From Nitrospira sp. (GTDB lineage: Bacteria > Nitrospirota > Nitrospiria > Nitrospirales > Nitrospiraceae), in the NCBI GenBank assembly GCA_005116795.1, contig SWDL01000017.1:1-7572 (forward strand): a stretch of 7,572 nt of DNA, read 5' to 3'. Position numbers and translations under genes: made by a program. Of this stretch, positions 6,518 to 7,572 are shown piece by piece; the first letter of the stretch is position 1; every line of letters starts with the position of its first letter. The notes beneath the pieces were generated by a model that was not told the origin of the DNA, did no database searches, and saw nothing but the letters and a program-made list of their open reading frames with translations.

Positions 6518-6524
6518 TCTTTCC

Positions 6525-7572
6525 ATGATGCTCACAGTGAAGCGTCGATGGTGTCGGCGGCACCAGGTTTTCCGCCTGACCTTGTTGGGTCTGGCTGTCT
6601 GGAGCATTCTTATCCCGTTCGACCCGGCATATGCCGAGCGTGCAGGAGCTTCGGTGAAGCCCGAAGTGCAACCGCAGCTTGCCTCGTATACGCCGGTGGA
6701 GCGACTGACCGGCCGACTCACCGTCGGAGGCTCCAACACCATGTCCCCGCTTCTTACGCGGCTGGCGGGTGAGTTCATGCGGGTGTATCCCGGCGTGCGG
6801 TTCATAGTCGAGTCCGAAGGGTCTGAGGAGGCTCTTGCTGGATTTGTCGATGGTCTGGCCAGATCCAGGCGGGGGGACGGGAATCAAGAGGGGCACCTGG
6901 CTTCAAACCAGATCAAGCTGATGGCGTCCTCGCGCAAACTCACTCCGCATGAAGTGGCGACGTTCGTGAGTCGACACGGGTATGCACCAACCGAATTGCC
7001 GATCGCGACAGACGCTGTCGCGATCTATGTCCACAAAGACTCTCCTCTGACGGGACTGACGCTCGATCAAGTGGATGCGATCTTTTCGCAGACTCAGAAG
7101 CGGGGCTGGAAGGAGAATATACTGAACTGGGGCCAAATCGGGTTGAACCATGGCGAAGGACAAACCGCTATTCGCTTGTATGGGCGTGACAGGAATTCAG
7201 GCACAAGAGAATTCTTTCGGGAACATATTCTCTTAGGAGGACAATTTAAATCTGAAGTTGAAGAAGTGCCGGGGGCCGCGAGCATCATCTACGAAGTCGC
7301 GAGAAATCGTTCCGCCATGGGATATTCCAGCATCGGATTTCAGACGCCCCTCGTAAAGGCGGTTCCCCTCGCGGAAAAAGAAGGAAGCCCCTATGTCGTT
7401 CCGACCGCTGAAACGACGTTGAACGGAAGTTATCCTCTTGCTCGATCCCTCTATCTGTATGTGAATCAGTCCCCTGATCAGCCGCTCGACCCTATTCTTT
7501 TTGAGTTCCTTCGCTTTACCAACAGCCGGGAGGCCCAAGAGGCCGTGGTGGGGGCGGCAGTCTATCCGATTC
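6525..7572 (+). CDS. pstS: PstS-like phosphate ABC transporter periplasmic binding protein (3' partial)
   Basis: This is a predicted exported solute-binding protein of the PstS/PBP-like family that would capture phosphate in the periplasm for a PstCAB transporter. The frame is open to the window end (349 codons seen). A signal peptide is visible: positive residues at 6-17, a hydrophobic core at about 18-31 and an AYA cleavage motif at 35-37. There is no lipobox. Family segments are VGGSNTMSPLL at 67-77, ASSRKLTPHEV at 134-144, ATDAVAIYVHKDSPL at 161-175, LTLDQVDAIF at 178-187 and RDRNSGTREFF at 221-231, which matches the SGT phosphate-binding loop. Oddities are VESEGSEEAL (95-104) where typical PstS has a GSG motif, and a charged insert at about 111-131 (near RSRRGDGNQEG) before ASSR. 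The upstream Pho-box-like element supports a phosphate role. A related anion-binding protein or a signalling PstS paralogue remains possible. Confidence 0.85.
   Translation, partial: MMLTVKRRWCRRHQVFRLTLLGLAVWSILIPFDPAYAERAGASVKPEVQPQLASYTPVERLTGRLTVGGSNTMSPLLTRLAGEFMRVYPGVRFIVESEGSEEALAGFVDGLARSRRGDGNQEGHLASNQIKLMASSRKLTPHEVATFVSRHGYAPTELPIATDAVAIYVHKDSPLTGLTLDQVDAIFSQTQKRGWKENILNWGQIGLNHGEGQTAIRLYGRDRNSGTREFFREHILLGGQFKSEVEEVPGAASIIYEVARNRSAMGYSSIGFQTPLVKAVPLAEKEGSPYVVPTAETTLNGSYPLARSLYLYVNQSPDQPLDPILFEFLRFTNSREAQEAVVGAAVYPI

Noticed and set aside
6500..6772. 90-codon + strand frame over the PstS-like signal peptide
   Set aside because: It is out of frame with the PstS-like gene, which has a proper ribosome site, signal peptide and family motifs in the same bases.
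6431..6896. Antisense open frames opposite the PstS-like start
   Set aside because: They show no family similarity, run across the promoter region and oppose a convincing gene.
1..7572. CRISPR, tRNA, insertion sequence or phage features
   Set aside because: No spaced direct-repeat array, no cloverleaf pattern, no transposase-like protein and no terminal inverted repeats were seen by reading.

Overview
This window looks like a Gram-negative bacterial chromosome of moderately high GC content, with dense, same-strand genes. The gene set is a GumC/Wzz-type chain-length protein, a BY-kinase, a WecB-type epimerase and an ExeA-like ATPase that opens MYESFY-LKEKPF. That set is typical of XrtA/PEP-CTERM-associated exopolysaccharide (EPS) loci, known from Nitrospirota and many Proteobacteria. 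Nitrospira or a relative is my best guess, but only a guess from gene content and protein flavour. No exosortase lies in the window, so the XrtA link is an inference.

Region 1 (1-5591) is a run of four + strand EPS genes. First comes the 3' part of a chain-length determinant whose start lies upstream of the window. A CpsD/CapB-type tyrosine autokinase follows 3 bp later. Next is a non-hydrolysing UDP-GlcNAc 2-epimerase, overlapping the kinase by 4 bp (ATGA). After a 61-bp gap comes an AAA ATPase carrying a C-terminal TPR domain. Together they would supply UDP-ManNAc, control polymer length and export through the kinase and chain-length pair, and provide an ATPase accessory function. The ATPase start codon directly follows a run of eight G residues, and a well-placed alternative start upstream is exactly one base out of frame.

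Region 2 (5592-7572) looks like a phosphate-responsive module. An OmpR/PhoB-family regulator has an intact DNA-binding domain, but its receiver domain lacks most of the usual phosphorylation-pocket residues. It is followed by a PstS-like periplasmic binding protein that runs off the window end. Both genes are preceded by the same kind of element: two TTWACR hexamers exactly 11 bp apart, the geometry of PhoB/PhoP boxes. This suggests autoregulation of the regulator and phosphate control of the binding protein.

No tRNA, rRNA, CRISPR array, insertion sequence or phage gene was seen. The most unusual points are the degenerate receiver paired with matching Pho-like boxes, the poly-G tract at the ATPase start, the ATPase-TPR fusion, and the kinase tail without tyrosines.
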